DNA from: Macquaria australasica
Taxonomy: Eukaryota; Chordata; Actinopteri; Centrarchiformes; Percichthyidae
Length of the DNA stretch: 64,000 nt
NCBI GenBank assembly: GCA_005408345.1
Contig: SEMN01000561.1
Span: forward strand, 248,001-312,000
Reading direction: 5' to 3'
Part shown: positions 1-11,029 of the stretch, one piece after another
Layout: the number at the start of each line of letters is the position of its first letter
How positions within the stretch are numbered: position 1 is the first letter of the stretch
The notes under the pieces: generated by a model
What the model was told of the DNA's origin: nothing
What the model saw: the letters and a program-made list of their open reading frames with translations, nothing else
Databases searched by the model: none
Made by a program: the position numbers and the translations under genes

Positions 1-202
1 TGAGCACACACTTGCCTTTGAGTGGTATAGATTTTTTTTTTCATTCAATCTGAATATATCATTCAGCTGATTGCACTCAGTAATGACCTTGCAATCAAGA
101 AGTACAGGTTGATTAAGTTGATGAGTGAAACTTGAGTGACATGAGTGTTGGTGGAGTGCCTTGCTATCACTCTGGCTATATCAAACTGAGGAAGAGACTT
201 AC

Positions 203-3200
203 CCATGTGCTGCTCAATGAAGGCATTGTCTGTGAGGGGAACTCTCCTCCTGCCTATCCTGGTCTGTCCTCTCTTCAGAATGAGCTCACGAACAGACTTC
301 AAGTTGGGAAATCTGTTGGGAAGATTACCATGTGTTCACAATATGCAAAGAAGACCAACAAATTTAACCTAAGCCTACGCTGAAAGTTTTCAAGTACAAC
401 CTGTTACTTACCCCCAGGCCACGTAGGGCTCCACCATCTTCATCATGGCTACAGAGGTCTTGTTGATTTTGACGAAGGCCCCGCTGAAGATCTTCCTCAG
501 CCTCAACATCTGGACCACCTTCATCACTTTGGGACTGACACCTTTAATCCTATAAGGAGTGCATTGTCAATGTTAACCAAACAAGAATGGTGTTTGGGTT
601 TTTAGTAATACAGCGATACACAACCACAATTGTGTTTCTGTTCACTGTAATACACAAGATCTGATGTTACCTTCTCTTGTAATAAAGTGAGTACTTTTCA
701 CCTCAGACTAAGAGTGATTTGGCCTTGACAAGTGCTTTCATTCAGTTTAGTTAATCTTGCTTCCTTTTAATTAACACTTATTCCTAGAAGGAAGTCTGGA
801 AAACCAACAGCCACAGAGGTAGTACAACACCTTTGACACTGCAAGGAAGAAAAAAGAAAAAGGAAAACATGGCAATCTGATGGGTTTTGAGATTGCATTT
901 AGGCCAATGCGTTCCGCCTCTTTTGCTCTCTACACGCACCGTTTACCTGCATGCAACCAAAGCCCGCTCAAACATCAATACTACTTGGACTACAAACGGA
1001 AACCAGAACGCTTCCAATACCAAAATCTTGTCCCTTGCTTACAGATTCTGCATTTATATGCAGATATGCGTTTATAGCGATTAATAAGTATCTAACCAAT
1101 GAATATGAAGTGTACATTAAAACTCCCCTAATTCTCAACATATAGACTAAATTGATGTCAAGATCTTACTTATGGTAAAAATGTTGAAGCTCCAAGGCAA
1201 CCAGTTTGAGGCACCCAGCTAAGGCAAATAACCTGAGGTAGCAGTTTAGAGGAGGAGCATGTAGGATGTTTTATGAGTTCTGACTAGGCAACCAAACATG
1301 CTGCCTCCTACGAGATTACTCTGAACCAAACCCACCAAACGGGTGCTCACTTTGGTAACATGGTTACATAGTATACAGTATAACAGAGCTTAGACTTGAC
1401 CTCCAGTTAGTGTTCTAATGTTTAAAACAGCATGTAAATTAGAAACAAATTAAGTATTACAACATTTTCTGGCATCAATGTGTCTTCTAAAGGTTGCAGG
1501 GATGACAGAGTTGACAAGTCCCTGTGCACTCATCCCCACCTGTACTGACTGAATAGTTTCTTCATATGGCTAACCAAATCTGAGTACGTTTCTAAAAAGG
1601 AACCATTTTTACCATTAATGTTGTTTCACTAAACAGATGGATGCAAAAATGTACAACCAGTTTCAGCTTTTGATGAATTTCTATGTAACACCTGTTTATG
1701 TGACAGTGACTATGCAGGGAGGAATTTTATTTTACAATCCGTCTGAGTCAAAGTACTCACTCTCTGATCCGGACGGCGAAGGCTAGCCTGTTCTTAGCAG
1801 GAGGCAGAGGGGCAGGCGGCCTGTGCTCAGCTCTCCGGATGCGAGTTTCATCACGATGCTTCTTGTGACTGTCTTTCAAGAAGTCTTCCAAACGCTTGAA
1901 CTTTAATGGTTTGCCTTTTGATATCTGGAATAATGTAGAAATACACATGTACTTACATGTTAATGTAGAAATACACATGTATTTATATGTTACATACAGC
2001 AGCACATATAAATGGGTAGTATATCTAAGGCTGTTGGCCTAAATTTCACGAGTCGAATATAGATCCAATAGTAAAAAAATTAAAACTAATCGAATGCTGA
2101 AATTGCCATTCGAATGTGTATCTGTTTTAATACATGTGTTGGCTAACGTTAGCAAATCTCGCATTGGCCCAAGTTAGCTGCACGTGAAAAAATGCTTTTG
2201 TCACGTCTGATGAACAATAAAGTTTTCTGAATCACAATCTCACTATGAGAAATGGCAGAAAGTGATGCACCCACTCCTGACCATTTAAAAAGCCATGTGT
2301 GGAAGGTTTTTGTATTTCCGTCAACAAAAGGGACAAACAACAAATAAAAGATATAGTAATCTGCAGAATATGCACGGTCCAAATGAAGTATTACTCGACA
2401 ACAAGCAACCTGAGTAAGCAACCTAATAACACTACACCCTGGCAAGCTAGAGTCCGAGGAACTGCAGATAAAGCGGGCAAGAATTACCTCTTTTTGGCCT
2501 CCCTCCTCCTCATGACCAGTTGCCCGCCAAGTTAACATTATTAATTTTGTGCCCAAGCTTAATTATTACTTAGCAAGAAAGATATCACCTGTTGCTAATT
2601 CTAAATGTTTAGTGGTAATGTTGGAATGCCCTCTAGAGGACAGAACTCACTGTTAGTGGCATTGGCAATGCTTAAGCCTGTGTATATAGTGTATAGATAC
2701 ACAGTAAATATAATTAATAGATTACATTTGAGTATTAAAAATCTGATTATTTAAATATTAAACATAATAAGAAATAACATTTGAATGGGATTATAGAGGA
2801 AGACTGACAGCACTAGCATGATCATTGTCTATGTTTTGCATCAAGTCTGCATTTGGATACAGTCAAGCCTGGTCTAACATTTATCACAGCACAGTTCTGA
2901 TGCTTTCACCTGTATTTGACTTCCTTAACACGTGGGAAACCATGATCACTTACCTTTCTCTTCTCAAGCAGTGCAAGTTTGGCTTCTGTGGCTTTAATGG
3001 CCTGGTACGCTTTCCTCTTTTTCAGGAGATACTCGGGAACTAACTTGATCACTTTTTTGGATCTGATAACAGGGGGATACACACAAAGTCAATGAGGAAA
3101 GCTTTTGATAAACATACATTATATGTCACTTATCAGAGACTGACACGTTGTCCATTTAAATCTAATTTAAAATCCTGGTTAAAAGACAATGAAGTGTCAG

Positions 3201-3964
3201 ACCATACTCTAACTTATTCAAATAGCCTCTAGTGTGCTTTGTTTCATGGTTTAAGTATTGTTGTCCTTGTTTTAAAGTATTTTATTTGTTCCTATGAAGC
3301 TTGCCGTTTCTATTTTTATGTATTTTGTGTGTCTTTTGTAGCTGTCATTACACCTGCCCTGGGACTGCAGTTGACTGTTTCAAGATGGCTAAACTGACAC
3401 ATTTACAGAAATGTTTATGAGTGCGCACTGTCCCTGTAACGTTAAACTGTATAAATACAAATAAACCATTCAGAGACTACTATTAGTCTTCTACCTTCTT
3501 AAAGCCGGAAAAGCCATGGAAGATAACAAGCTGTCAGACAGAACAAATTAGCCACATGTAGCATCAGCTTTCCACTTCGGTTATGGTCATTTAGTTGTTG
3601 AAGCTTTAGTAGTATTTAGTTAGTAGTGTCTGTGTCCAAATCCAAACAGAACATAGAACATACAAAACACAGGCCACAGAGGCTGTCAGCTACACAATTG
3701 CCATTTTAATTACACACAAACAGTTCCAAATATTGACACGCTAGCTGTGTTGTGGCTATCTCTCGGTAATGTAAACGTAGCCCCATGTGAGATTAAGCTC
3801 CCTAGAAGCTGCCTTTTTAACCATCAGCCCTCTAAATATAGGTTTTGACCGAATTTGTAAAACTTCTCCTTCTTGGAAAGACTCAAAACTATATCACTAC
3901 ACGCAAAGTAAGAACGGATGGACTTGGATATATTAAAAACAAATACGTACTCAACTTCAGCCAT
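203..3964 (-). CDS. rpl7l1: 60S ribosomal protein L7-like 1, five exons, 3' end off window
   Basis: Spliced minus-strand gene. Exons deduced from frame and GT/AG sites: 3951-3964 (MAEVE start), 2954-3062, 1761-1924, 412-549 and 203-312. All phases join cleanly and give about 178 residues; vertebrate RPL7L1 is about 250, so the last quarter lies left of base 1. Recognisable blocks are LVPEYLLKKRKAYQAIKA, PLKFKRLEDFLKDS, LRLRKIFSGAFVKIN, MVEPYVAWGFPNLKSVREL and LILKRGQ/VPLTDNAFIEQHMG, which fit RPL7L1 better than RPL7 itself. Known for the family: it belongs to the uL30/L7 group, is nucleolar, and is the relative of yeast Rlp7, a pre-60S assembly factor acting in rRNA processing. The start at 3964 is chosen because it has the MAEVE opening, a donor directly after it and a CRE 35 bases upstream. 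The introns contain a plus-strand LINE tail and nothing else I recognise; I saw no convincing snoRNA. Confidence 0.93.
3120..3476 (+). mobile_element. LINE 3' fragment in rpl7l1 intron 1
   Basis: Plus-strand translation gives FKSNLKSWLKDNE, the usual C-terminus of fish LINE ORF2 proteins, then a stop, an untranslated stretch and an AATAAA-like end near 3460-3476. Severely 5' truncated and antisense to the host gene. Clade not assignable. Confidence 0.5.
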
Positions 3965-3998
3965 GGTGAAATCGGAAGACTCGACCGTCGCAAGGAGA

Positions 3999-4006
3999 TG
4001 ACGTCA
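3999..4006. promoter_or_regulatory. rpl7l1: CRE palindrome in rpl7l1 promoter
   Basis: TGACGTCA, the full palindromic cAMP-response element bound by CREB/ATF factors, lies 35 bases upstream of the rpl7l1 start codon. A GGAAG ETS-type core is nearby at about 3974-3978, and no TATA box is seen. This fits a TATA-less housekeeping promoter. The site is read directly; its use is inferred. Confidence 0.6.
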
Positions 4007-4157
4007 CAGACCTACGTGTTCTAGGCTGGACCGCACATGCCGCAGCGTGCACTGCCATCCAGCGCTCAAGAACCTGTTCTTCTTTTTTCCGTTTTATGGC
4101 GGGTGGCAACCAGCCTTGGTTGGTGCATTACTGCCACCTAGTACATTGGAGTGTGGA

Positions 4158-4159
<2 letters not shown>

Positions 4160-4202
<43 letters not shown>
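4160..4202. repeat. (AT)n microsatellite
   Basis: About 21 uninterrupted AT dinucleotides. It lies about 150 bases upstream of the rpl7l1 promoter. A short open frame crossing it is an artefact of the repeat. Confidence 0.97.
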
Positions 4203-4207
<5 letters not shown>

Positions 4208-4289
4208 TTCAAGTAACACTAAATTCTTTTGATCAGCCCAGTTTCTTTCAAATAACGGAATAGACTCCCTAATCCAATTGTAAATACAT

Positions 4290-4882
4290 TTTTTAGACTA
4301 ATTTCTTCGACTCCAAGTTTACTGATTTCCCTCTTCAATGTTTCTCGTTTTCGAGAGTACTTTTAGCAGTTAAAAATGGCATGCTCCACTGATTCCTCTG
4401 TTTGACAGTGCTCACATAACCCTGAGGAATGTTTGTTTATTAGGCGTATTGTTTTATTAAGTCTGGTATGTCCACCCTTTAATGATGCTTCTTTTGATTA
4501 TTCCTTTTGCTTCAGCTTTACTGAGTGAAATGTTCACAATCTCCTCAAGTTTCAGAGCTTGTTTTGCTAATGCATCCACAGCTTCATTGCCTTTTATCCC
4601 TCTGTGAGCTGGTGTCCACATAAATGTAATCAGAATATTCATACATTTAAATCTGTACAGAATTTCATATTTCAATCTCATTAACTATATCCTGCCTACT
4701 GTGAGATGCAAATGACTGTAATAACATTAATGAAGAGCATGAATCTATACAAAGAACAACCTTTTTAATGTGTAACTCTTCTATCCACTGTAATGCTGTT
4801 GCAATTGCCATTATCTCGCCTGTGTATACAGACAAATAATCAGATGTTCTTTTTTTAACAGAAACCTGTAAGGCTGCAACTT
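4290..4882 (-). pseudogene. RNase H domain and 3' end of an I/Nimb-like LINE
   Basis: Minus-strand translation contains YTGEIMAIATALQWIEE (catalytic Glu), VVLCIDSCSS (catalytic Asp) and TPAHRGIKGNEAVDALAKQA (final His/Asp block). These are RNase HI motifs of the kind carried by I-superfamily LINEs. The first catalytic Asp (CTDGSKG) lies at about 5675-5695, on the far side of a 0.7 kb insertion, so the domain is split. The leftmost part (4290-4456) looks like the element's C-terminal tail. Frames are interrupted; not functional. Confidence 0.75.
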
Positions 4883-5591
4883 GTTGCACCAGCTATACAT
4901 AAGTTGCCTCTTAAGTAGGGTGCAAAGTCCACACTAAACAATTTGTTGAAACTAGTTAGTTTGATACTAAAACTGTGTTGATGTTTGGTTGCACCATGGA
5001 GACTTAAGGTTCATCCACACTAACCAAAATACTGTCGCAGAAAATGACGTTTTCACATCCTGTGGCCTATAACATTACCGTGTTGTCTCTCGTGCCAATT
5101 GTCTTCGAACACTTTGCTACGCAATAGTGAAGAGGCTAAGGGCTAGAAATAGCTAATGGAATCACCAAACAACAACAAAAGGTACATAAACTAGGACACA
5201 GCCTTTTCATTAGGTCATAAATACAACCTTAATCTACAGCTAGTACAAAATAACAGTGATTTCGAGTGGTAAAACCATTAACTACAATATAGTAATATAA
5301 CGTTACCCTATTATTGGGCAGATTAAATCGTAATGTTATAAAAAACACACAATGATAGCCTACAATGGCAACCTGTTAAATTAGTAGTAGTTAATTTGAA
5401 AGTTATCTAACCCTATATATATTTCTTGCCGGTATAATTCACTCATCCTCATCCTCCAAGTCATCCCACCTTTCAAAACAATGTGCCATGCCAACCATTA
5501 TTCTACGGAGGACTTTACACCTAGTAAGAGCTAGGTGTAAGATTTAAGTTGTAACTTATGCTTATGTTGGAACTATTTCAGCTGGTGCAAC
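4883..5591. mobile_element. Inverted-repeat (MITE-like) element inside RNase H
   Basis: Perfect 12-base inverted termini, GTTGCACCAGCT at 4883-4894 and its complement at 5580-5591. A second inner inverted block follows: AGGGTGCAAAGTCC at 4917-4930 against GGACTTTACACCT at 5510-5522. The interval has no coding capacity. The interrupted LINE resumes in register on both sides, which shows it is an insertion. A clean target duplication could not be read, so superfamily is unassigned. Confidence 0.6.
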
Positions 5592-6860
5592 CCTAAAAAT
5601 GTTAATAGCACATAATCTCCGACCTAAGTTAGAAATTATGTTCAAACTAGGCTATAACCTGTGCTCCCTGTATTAGGACCCTTGGATCCATCAGTACATA
5701 CTGAGACAAATGTTTGATATGCTGTTTGTAACCTATCTTCAACCAAGACTGCAATATTCACATGTGCCTGCATTTTTTCCAGAATATAGAAATCAATTGA
5801 CACTGATGGAAACAACCAGGGTGGTGTTACTGACAACGGTACTGTAGGGATATATCTTTTCTGATGTAATGTCATGTCTCTAGCTACTTTCTCACTGTTC
5901 CATGCAAAAACACTCCTCTCCCAACATGGGAGAAGTACCCTTTTTGTTGGATGTCGATCTTCAGAATTCCCTGGAAGACTTGCCCAGTAGTTCATCATTA
6001 ACTGTTGGCATCTAATATGCAGCGGCATTTCACCCACCTCAACCTGAAGAGCAGACACAGGAGTCGTTTTGAAAGCACCACAACAAAGTCTCAAAGCTTG
6101 AGCTTGCACCACCTCTAACTTCTTTAATGAGGTTTTTGCTGCTGAACCATAAGCAATTCACCCATAGTCTAACATTGATCTAATCAGCGCTACATAAATA
6201 TTTTTAATTGCAGATCTACTTGCTCCCCATTCTGATCCTGTTAAACATCTCATCACAGTCAATATCTTTTTACAAACCACACAACCAAAAATCTAAAGAC
6301 TTTCACTTGTTATATCCTTCTTTATCATCTTTATCTTTGTATCTTTTTTTACTGAACATTACTGCTTTGGTTTTATACTGAAAACTTGAATCCCCACAAA
6401 TATGACAAATTTTCAACCACATTAACTTAATAATAATAATATGATTAATATTCCTTCCCCTTTTTCACAAGGCTCCATCATCAGCAAACAATGACTGTCC
6501 AATATTGCCCTGAACTTGGTAAAAAACATAATTTATCATAATGGAAAAGAGTATTGGACTAATGACACTGCCCTGAGGAGTACAGTATATCTACGGTATA
6601 TCTTCCTGATAAGGCTGATCCAATTCTGACTTGTATAAATCTATCAAATAAAAAGTCTTTAATCCAATTATATGTTCTACCTGCTATCCCTATCATATTT
6701 AATTTGATCATTAATCCTCTTTCCAAACCATATCATATGCCTGTTCTACATCAAAAACAAACTGCCATCACCGATTCTTTATTAACTTGCACTTTCTTTA
6801 GACACAAGTGCTCAATAACATAACTGTTCAGCCTTTTTGTATGTATCGTGTAAGTATTTA
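5592..6860 (-). pseudogene. Reverse transcriptase of I/Nimb-like LINE, decayed
   Basis: Reading right to left, RT motif A appears as VFDVEQAYDMVW (about 6725-6760), motif B as TPQGSVISPILFSIM (about 6530-6580) and motif C as SLFADDGA (about 6475-6495). The C-terminal thumb and linker follow in the longest frame at 5642-6112 (QAQALRLCCGAFKTTPVSAL). The frame then enters the first RNase H block and hits the inserted inverted-repeat element. Several frameshifts separate the motifs. The 5' half (endonuclease, ORF1) is missing. Confidence 0.75.
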
Positions 6861-6960
6861 GATACTGCTCATGTCCAATAACCTTATATTTATCTATTTA
6901 CTGTTCATTAACAGAACAATATAGACCTATGTACATACATACAAAAAAACTGATAATACC

Positions 6961-7530
6961 TGTAAGGGACCGGGCAGGAAGGCACGAGGACGCAGAGGTA
7001 TTCTCTTAACAAGGGTTTTTATTTACCCAAACAATCATTTAAACAATTCACAAACATAAACAATAGTTCTGGGCCCATAAAAGAGGTCAGCTAAACAGAA
7101 GTAACTGAAACAAATTAACAGAATTTAACAATGTGACAAACCAACCCAAACCTAACTTAACCAAATCAAAGTTCAAGCTAATCAAAACTGACCTACCAAA
7201 CAAAGAATACCGGGAAACATATATACTGGGTGATCAAACCAGTTTACATAAAACATTTAACATACTAATTAACTGAAAAGAAACAGCCTGGCTGATCTCT
7301 TAACTGAAATAAACATTCTATTAATCAAAGCCAAAGGAATCTAAGTACTAATCAAATTAAATCTACAAACGACTATTTAAAATAACCCCAATCTCCCCTT
7401 TGGGTGGTGGGTACTTGGTACAGTCCTGATTGGCACTTCCTGCATTTAACGCCACTGCTTCCTGGAACCCATCTTTTGTCTGATCATGGCCAGATGACAC
7501 CCGCAGCGGAAGCAAGGACCCCCCCCAACA
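6961..7530 (-). other. Possible LTR-like segment
   Basis: Read on the minus strand this ends in a GC-rich tail finishing TTACA, preceded by AATAAA about 60 bases earlier, like the R-U5 end of a fish Gypsy LTR. The far end is uncertain (a candidate TGTT lies at 7527-7530) and no matching target duplication was found. No coding sequence. Confidence 0.25.
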
Positions 7531-7984
7531 CTGGTAAAACAGAAAAGAGAATTAAAACAACTCAATATAACTTAACATTGTTAAACATACAAAAGTTAAC
7601 TAAATGTGCGCGCTACAAAGGAAACTAATGTAATATTAATAAATGCTAAATAAACCATGAGTATGTTATATGAATTAAAGAGTTATGTGTGGTCATTTAT
7701 GTGTTTCTGTATGTGTAATGTGGTTAACAAAATGTATCGAACTACTGTGTGACTGAACTGGGCAGTCAGTGTTTGAACTTTTTTAATTTTTTAAGCACTT
7801 TGTTTTGTGTTTTATGCATGAATTATGCTATAGAAATAAAGTTTAGATTAATTGTTACAAATTATAATGAAAAATGTCATTAAATTTCACATTAAAATGT
7901 TTTAAAGGGTTAAATATAATTGTTTTAAATTATGCACACACGCTGTAGCTAAATAATCAAAACCAAATACAGGACATTTTGTTT
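7531..7984. other. AT-rich unassigned stretch
   Basis: No gene, RNA or repeat structure recognised. Confidence 0.5.
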
Positions 7985-8125
7985 CGGGTCCCTCAGGGTT
8001 CTGTTCTCTGTCCCCTCTTTACACCAAGTCACTTGGCCCTGTTATTCACTCACATGGCTTTAACGACCACAGCTATGCAGTTGACACAGAACTAATTCCG
8101 TCTTTTCCTTGGTCTGAATCCCAGT
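7985..8125 (+). mobile_element. LINE-B RT fragment, plus orientation
   Basis: Translation gives VPQGSVLCPLF then, out of frame, HGFNDHSYAVDTELI. This matches motifs B and C of the minus-strand LINE-B fragments elsewhere (HGFTYHSYADDTEL). Motif C reads AVDT instead of ADDT, so it is dead. It is the only LINE-B piece I found in plus orientation. Confidence 0.6.
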
Positions 8126-8454
8126 AATGAGGTAACAATGTTCAGACACACATACTCTCTAGGTTACTTACCCTGCAAGTGCGGTATTAGAATGAACCTG
8201 TACTCAGACCGATTACCAGACAACCGCACAATGTACAGACTGTGTACACAATAGAATAGGACTTGATAATAAAGACTAGAGACCGGGACTAACATCGTCA
8301 CTCATACAATCACGATTTTATATTGCCTATTTCTTTTGTTTCTGCTTGTTAGAAGGAAAGCATATCTTCACTAGGACAGCAGAAACATGCTCGATGATGC
8401 TGTATTACCTTTGTCTTTCTGGGTGAATAATCACCAGCTGGTAGAAAACGTAAC

Positions 8455-8527
8455 TCTGCCTGTCAGAGAATCAAACCCCAAACTTCCGCATGACAGGTGG
8501 AAATACTGTCCACTGTACTAACAAGGA
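8455..8527 (-). pseudogene. tRNA-Asp pseudogene (oldest copy)
   Basis: Clearly related to the tRNA-Asp-GTC copies at 9716, 17873 and later, with the same TGACAG anticodon region and flanks. It has numerous substitutions, including in the T-arm and acceptor stem (ACAAGGA for ACGAGGA). Not expected to fold. Confidence 0.7.
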
Positions 8528-8561
8528 CTGATTTTAGCATGTTTGAGTGGAAAATCTTCCA

Positions 8562-8636
8562 CTTCCTTAGTTGTGCAGGTACAATGCACATTCGCCTACG
8601 ACGTGAAAAATCCCCGGCTCGAAAATGGGTGGAAAC
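8562..8636 (+). pseudogene. tRNA-Val pseudogene (oldest copy)
   Basis: A degenerate relative of the tRNA-Val copies. The ATTCGCC, CCCCGG and GGAAACA segments survive, but the D-arm and anticodon loop are altered and the T-arm no longer pairs. It is followed by the same inverted LINE tail as the intact tRNA-Val genes. Confidence 0.7.
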
Positions 8637-9612
8637 ACAATTGTTTGCTATTTACTGAGTATTACATTACGTTTATTAAGCTAAACTTTTATCCAAAACG
8701 ACTTAGGAGTACATTCAACCATGTGGATACATCCCGTAAATTGCAAGAACCATGCAGTTACATCAAGAGATGACAATAGCCAGTGCAGGGTGCAGAGGAG
8801 CTGTGTAGTGTGGGAGAACTTGGCTAAGTTGAAGACCTGTCGAGCTTCTGGACTCTGGATGAGCTGCAGAGGTCAGATGGCACATACAGGCACACCAGCC
8901 AGGAGCGAGTTGCATGTTGGACGGGCCTGAACCATTCGCAGCCACCGATAGCCAGTGCAGGGTGCACAGGAGCTGTGTAGTGTGGGAGAACTCGGCTAAG
9001 TTGAAGACCTGTCGAGCTGCTGGACTCTGGATGAGCTGCAGAGGTCAGATGGCACATACAGGCACACCAGCCAGGAGCGAGTTGCATGTTGGACGGGCCT
9101 GATCCATTCGCAGCCACCGATAGCCAGTGCAGGGTGCAGAGGAGCTGTGTAGTGTGTGAGAACTCGGCTAAGTTGAAGACCTGTCGAGCTGCTGGACTCT
9201 GGATGAGCTGCAGAGGTCAGATGGCACATACAGGCACACCAGCCAGGAGCGAGTTGCAGTAGTCTAGGCGCAAGATGACAAGAGCCTGGACCAGAACCTG
9301 TGGCGCCTCCTAGGTGAGGAAGAGACGTATCCTTCCCTGGAAGGAAGAGCAGCTCAGTCTTGTCGAGGTCGAGCTTCAGGTGGTGTGCAGACATCCACTG
9401 AGAGATGTCAGCAAGACACGCAGAGATTTGTGCTGCCGCCTGGGTTTCAGACCAGAGAAAAGACAGAATTAGTTCAGTGTCATCTGCATAGCTGTGGTAG
9501 GTAAAGCCATGTGAGTGAATAACAGGGCCAAGTGACTTGGCCTAAAGAGAAAAGAGGACGCAACCAAGAACAGAACCCTGAGGGACCCCAGAAGTGAGGT
9601 TACAAGGCTCAG
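8637..9612 (-). mobile_element. LINE-B (L2-like) fragment with internal triplication
   Basis: Minus-strand remnants of an L2/CR1-group ORF2. RT motif B (GVPQGSVLG) at about 9560-9590, motif C (HSYADDTEL) at about 9470-9500 and LDLDKTELLFLPGKD at about 9330-9390 are all readable. They are followed by the C-terminal region in three tandem copies and a 3' tail at 8640-8765 containing the TTTGGATAAA-type end common to fish LINEs. Frames are broken. Confidence 0.7.
8777..9292. repeat. 172-bp tandem repeat, three copies
   Basis: The TAGCCAGTGCAGGGTGCA block starts at 8777, 8949 and 9121, so the period is exactly 172. The first two copies end in GTTGCATGTTGG; the third runs on into the normal LINE-B continuation GTTGCAGTAGTC. 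This is local duplication of the LINE-B C-terminal coding region. Confidence 0.9.
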
Positions 9613-9715
9613 AAGCTAAGCATATCCTCACTCGGACAGCAGAAACATGCTCGATGATGCTGTATTATCTTTGTCTTTCTGGGTGAATAATCAGCAGCTG
9701 GTAGAAAACACCAGT

Positions 9716-9787
9716 CTCCCCGTCAGGGAATCGAACCCCTGTCTTCCGCGTGACAGGCGGAGATACTGTCCACTATACTAACGAGGA
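9716..9787 (-). tRNA. tRNA-Asp-GTC, diverged copy, probably pseudogene
   Basis: Anticodon loop CTGTCAC (GTC) and the acceptor and anticodon stems are intact. In the T-arm the outer pair is mismatched (A against G) and the next is G-T, unlike the four later copies. A T4 terminator lies just 3' of it. Function is doubtful. Confidence 0.6.
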
Positions 9788-9910
9788 CTGAGCTGTGGAG
9801 GTTTTTGGCATGTTTGAGCAAAAATTCCCAAGTGACTTAGTCCGCAGGTAACTCAGGGCGATGACTTCAAGGTAGAGGGTTGGGTGAGAAAGGCGCTCAC
9901 TAGTTATGAA

Positions 9911-10175
9911 ATGAAACGCCAGTTCGATCGTTCCGCAATATTGTCAGACATTTCAAAGTTGGCGGCAAAGTGTTGGCTCTGTTGCCTATTGTCTGTTCTG
10001 CACTCTCTGCTCCATTTTACGGACCATGCGATGTGCACCAAAAATGTAGCAATACAGACTACGTAATCGGTACCCCTAAGAGGAAGCGAAACACACGCAT
10101 CTGTCGCATCAATATGATGAAACTGTATCAAACCCGTGAAGATCCCACTAGCGTTGTAGTGAAAAACGAACACTT
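9911..10175 (+). pseudogene. Gypsy integrase C-terminal fragment, copy 0
   Basis: After one frameshift the translation reads VGGKVLALLPIVCSALSA, then TDYVIGTPKRKRNTRICRIN, then MMKLYQTRED. This is the end of a Gypsy-type integrase, where fish elements typically have VGDKVLVLLP and RRKTRVCHINMLK. Only about 90 residues survive, with no other pol domains beside it. It sits between the tRNA-Asp and tRNA-Val copies here as in every later unit, so it entered the cluster before amplification. Confidence 0.6.
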
Positions 10176-10209
10176 ACGCACACACGTGTGAAAAGCGTTC
10201 TTTTCAACA

Positions 10210-10282
10210 GTTTCCGTAGTGTAGTTGTTATCACATTCGCCTCACACGCGAAAGGTCCCCGGTTCGAAACCGGGTGGAAACA
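10210..10282 (+). tRNA. tRNA-Val-CAC, diverged copy
   Basis: 73 nt with anticodon loop CTCACAC. Compared with the four canonical copies it has lost one of the two conserved D-loop guanines (GTTG for GTGG), has A for G at position 26 and a G-T pair in the acceptor stem. Likely weakened or inactive. Confidence 0.6.
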
Positions 10283-10897
10283 CAATTGTTTCCTAAGTGT
10301 TCCATTAAATTTGTTAAGCTGACACTGTTATCCAAAAGGACTTAGGAGTACGTTTAGTACATCCTGCAATGTTCAAGAACCATGCAATTTCATCAAATTT
10401 GCTGAACTCCTTCAGGTGCTACATTTAGAAACAATAAGAGACAGAAAAATAATTTTATTTTAGGGGCCAAGGTGCAGTCTGAACAGATGAGTTTCAGGTC
10501 TGCGATGGAAGAGGTATAGACTTTGTGCATTCCTGGTGTCAATGGGGAACTTGTTCCACCATTGTGAAGCCAGGACGGCAAACAGTCGTGAGTGTGTTGA
10601 GTGGTAGCTGGTTCCCCCTCGTACTGAGGGAGTAGCAAGCTGACTGGCAGTAGCAGAGCGTAGTGGACTGGCTGGAGTGTATGGTTTGACTATGTCCTGC
10701 ATGTTGGCTGGGCCTGAGCCATTCGCAGCCACTGCTAGCCAGTGCAAGGTGCAGAGGAGCTGTGTAGTGTGGGAGAACTTGGCTAAGTTGAAGATCTGTC
10801 GAGCTGCTGGACTCTGGATGAGCTGCAGAGGTCAGATGGCACATACAGGCACACCAGCCAGGAGCGAGTTGTAGTAGTCTAGGCGCGCGATGACAAG
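10283..10897 (-). mobile_element. LINE-B C-terminus and 3' tail
   Basis: Minus-strand translation gives SATASQLATPS, RLFAVLASQWWNKFPIDTRN and ETHLFRLHLGP, the C-terminus of an L2-like ORF2, then a 3' UTR whose end abuts the tRNA-Val. A short in-frame deletion follows LHWLAVAA. The right edge is fused to LINE-A at a GAG microhomology near 10896. Confidence 0.75.
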
Positions 10898-11029
10898 AGT
10901 TGCAGCCATCTTCGACTCAAGCCTATTAACCAAACCTAAACCTAAACTAAACTATAACTCGTTCGAAAGCCTTGTTCTTAGCCTTTTACACCCACCTGGA
11001 AAACACTACAGCCAATTCTATTTGTTATA

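Noticed and set aside
2149..2556. 135-codon minus-strand frame inside an rpl7l1 intron
   Set aside because: No domain or splice support. It lies in intron sequence of the same-strand gene.
4047..4232. Frame with an Ile-Tyr repeat
   Set aside because: Produced by the AT microsatellite.
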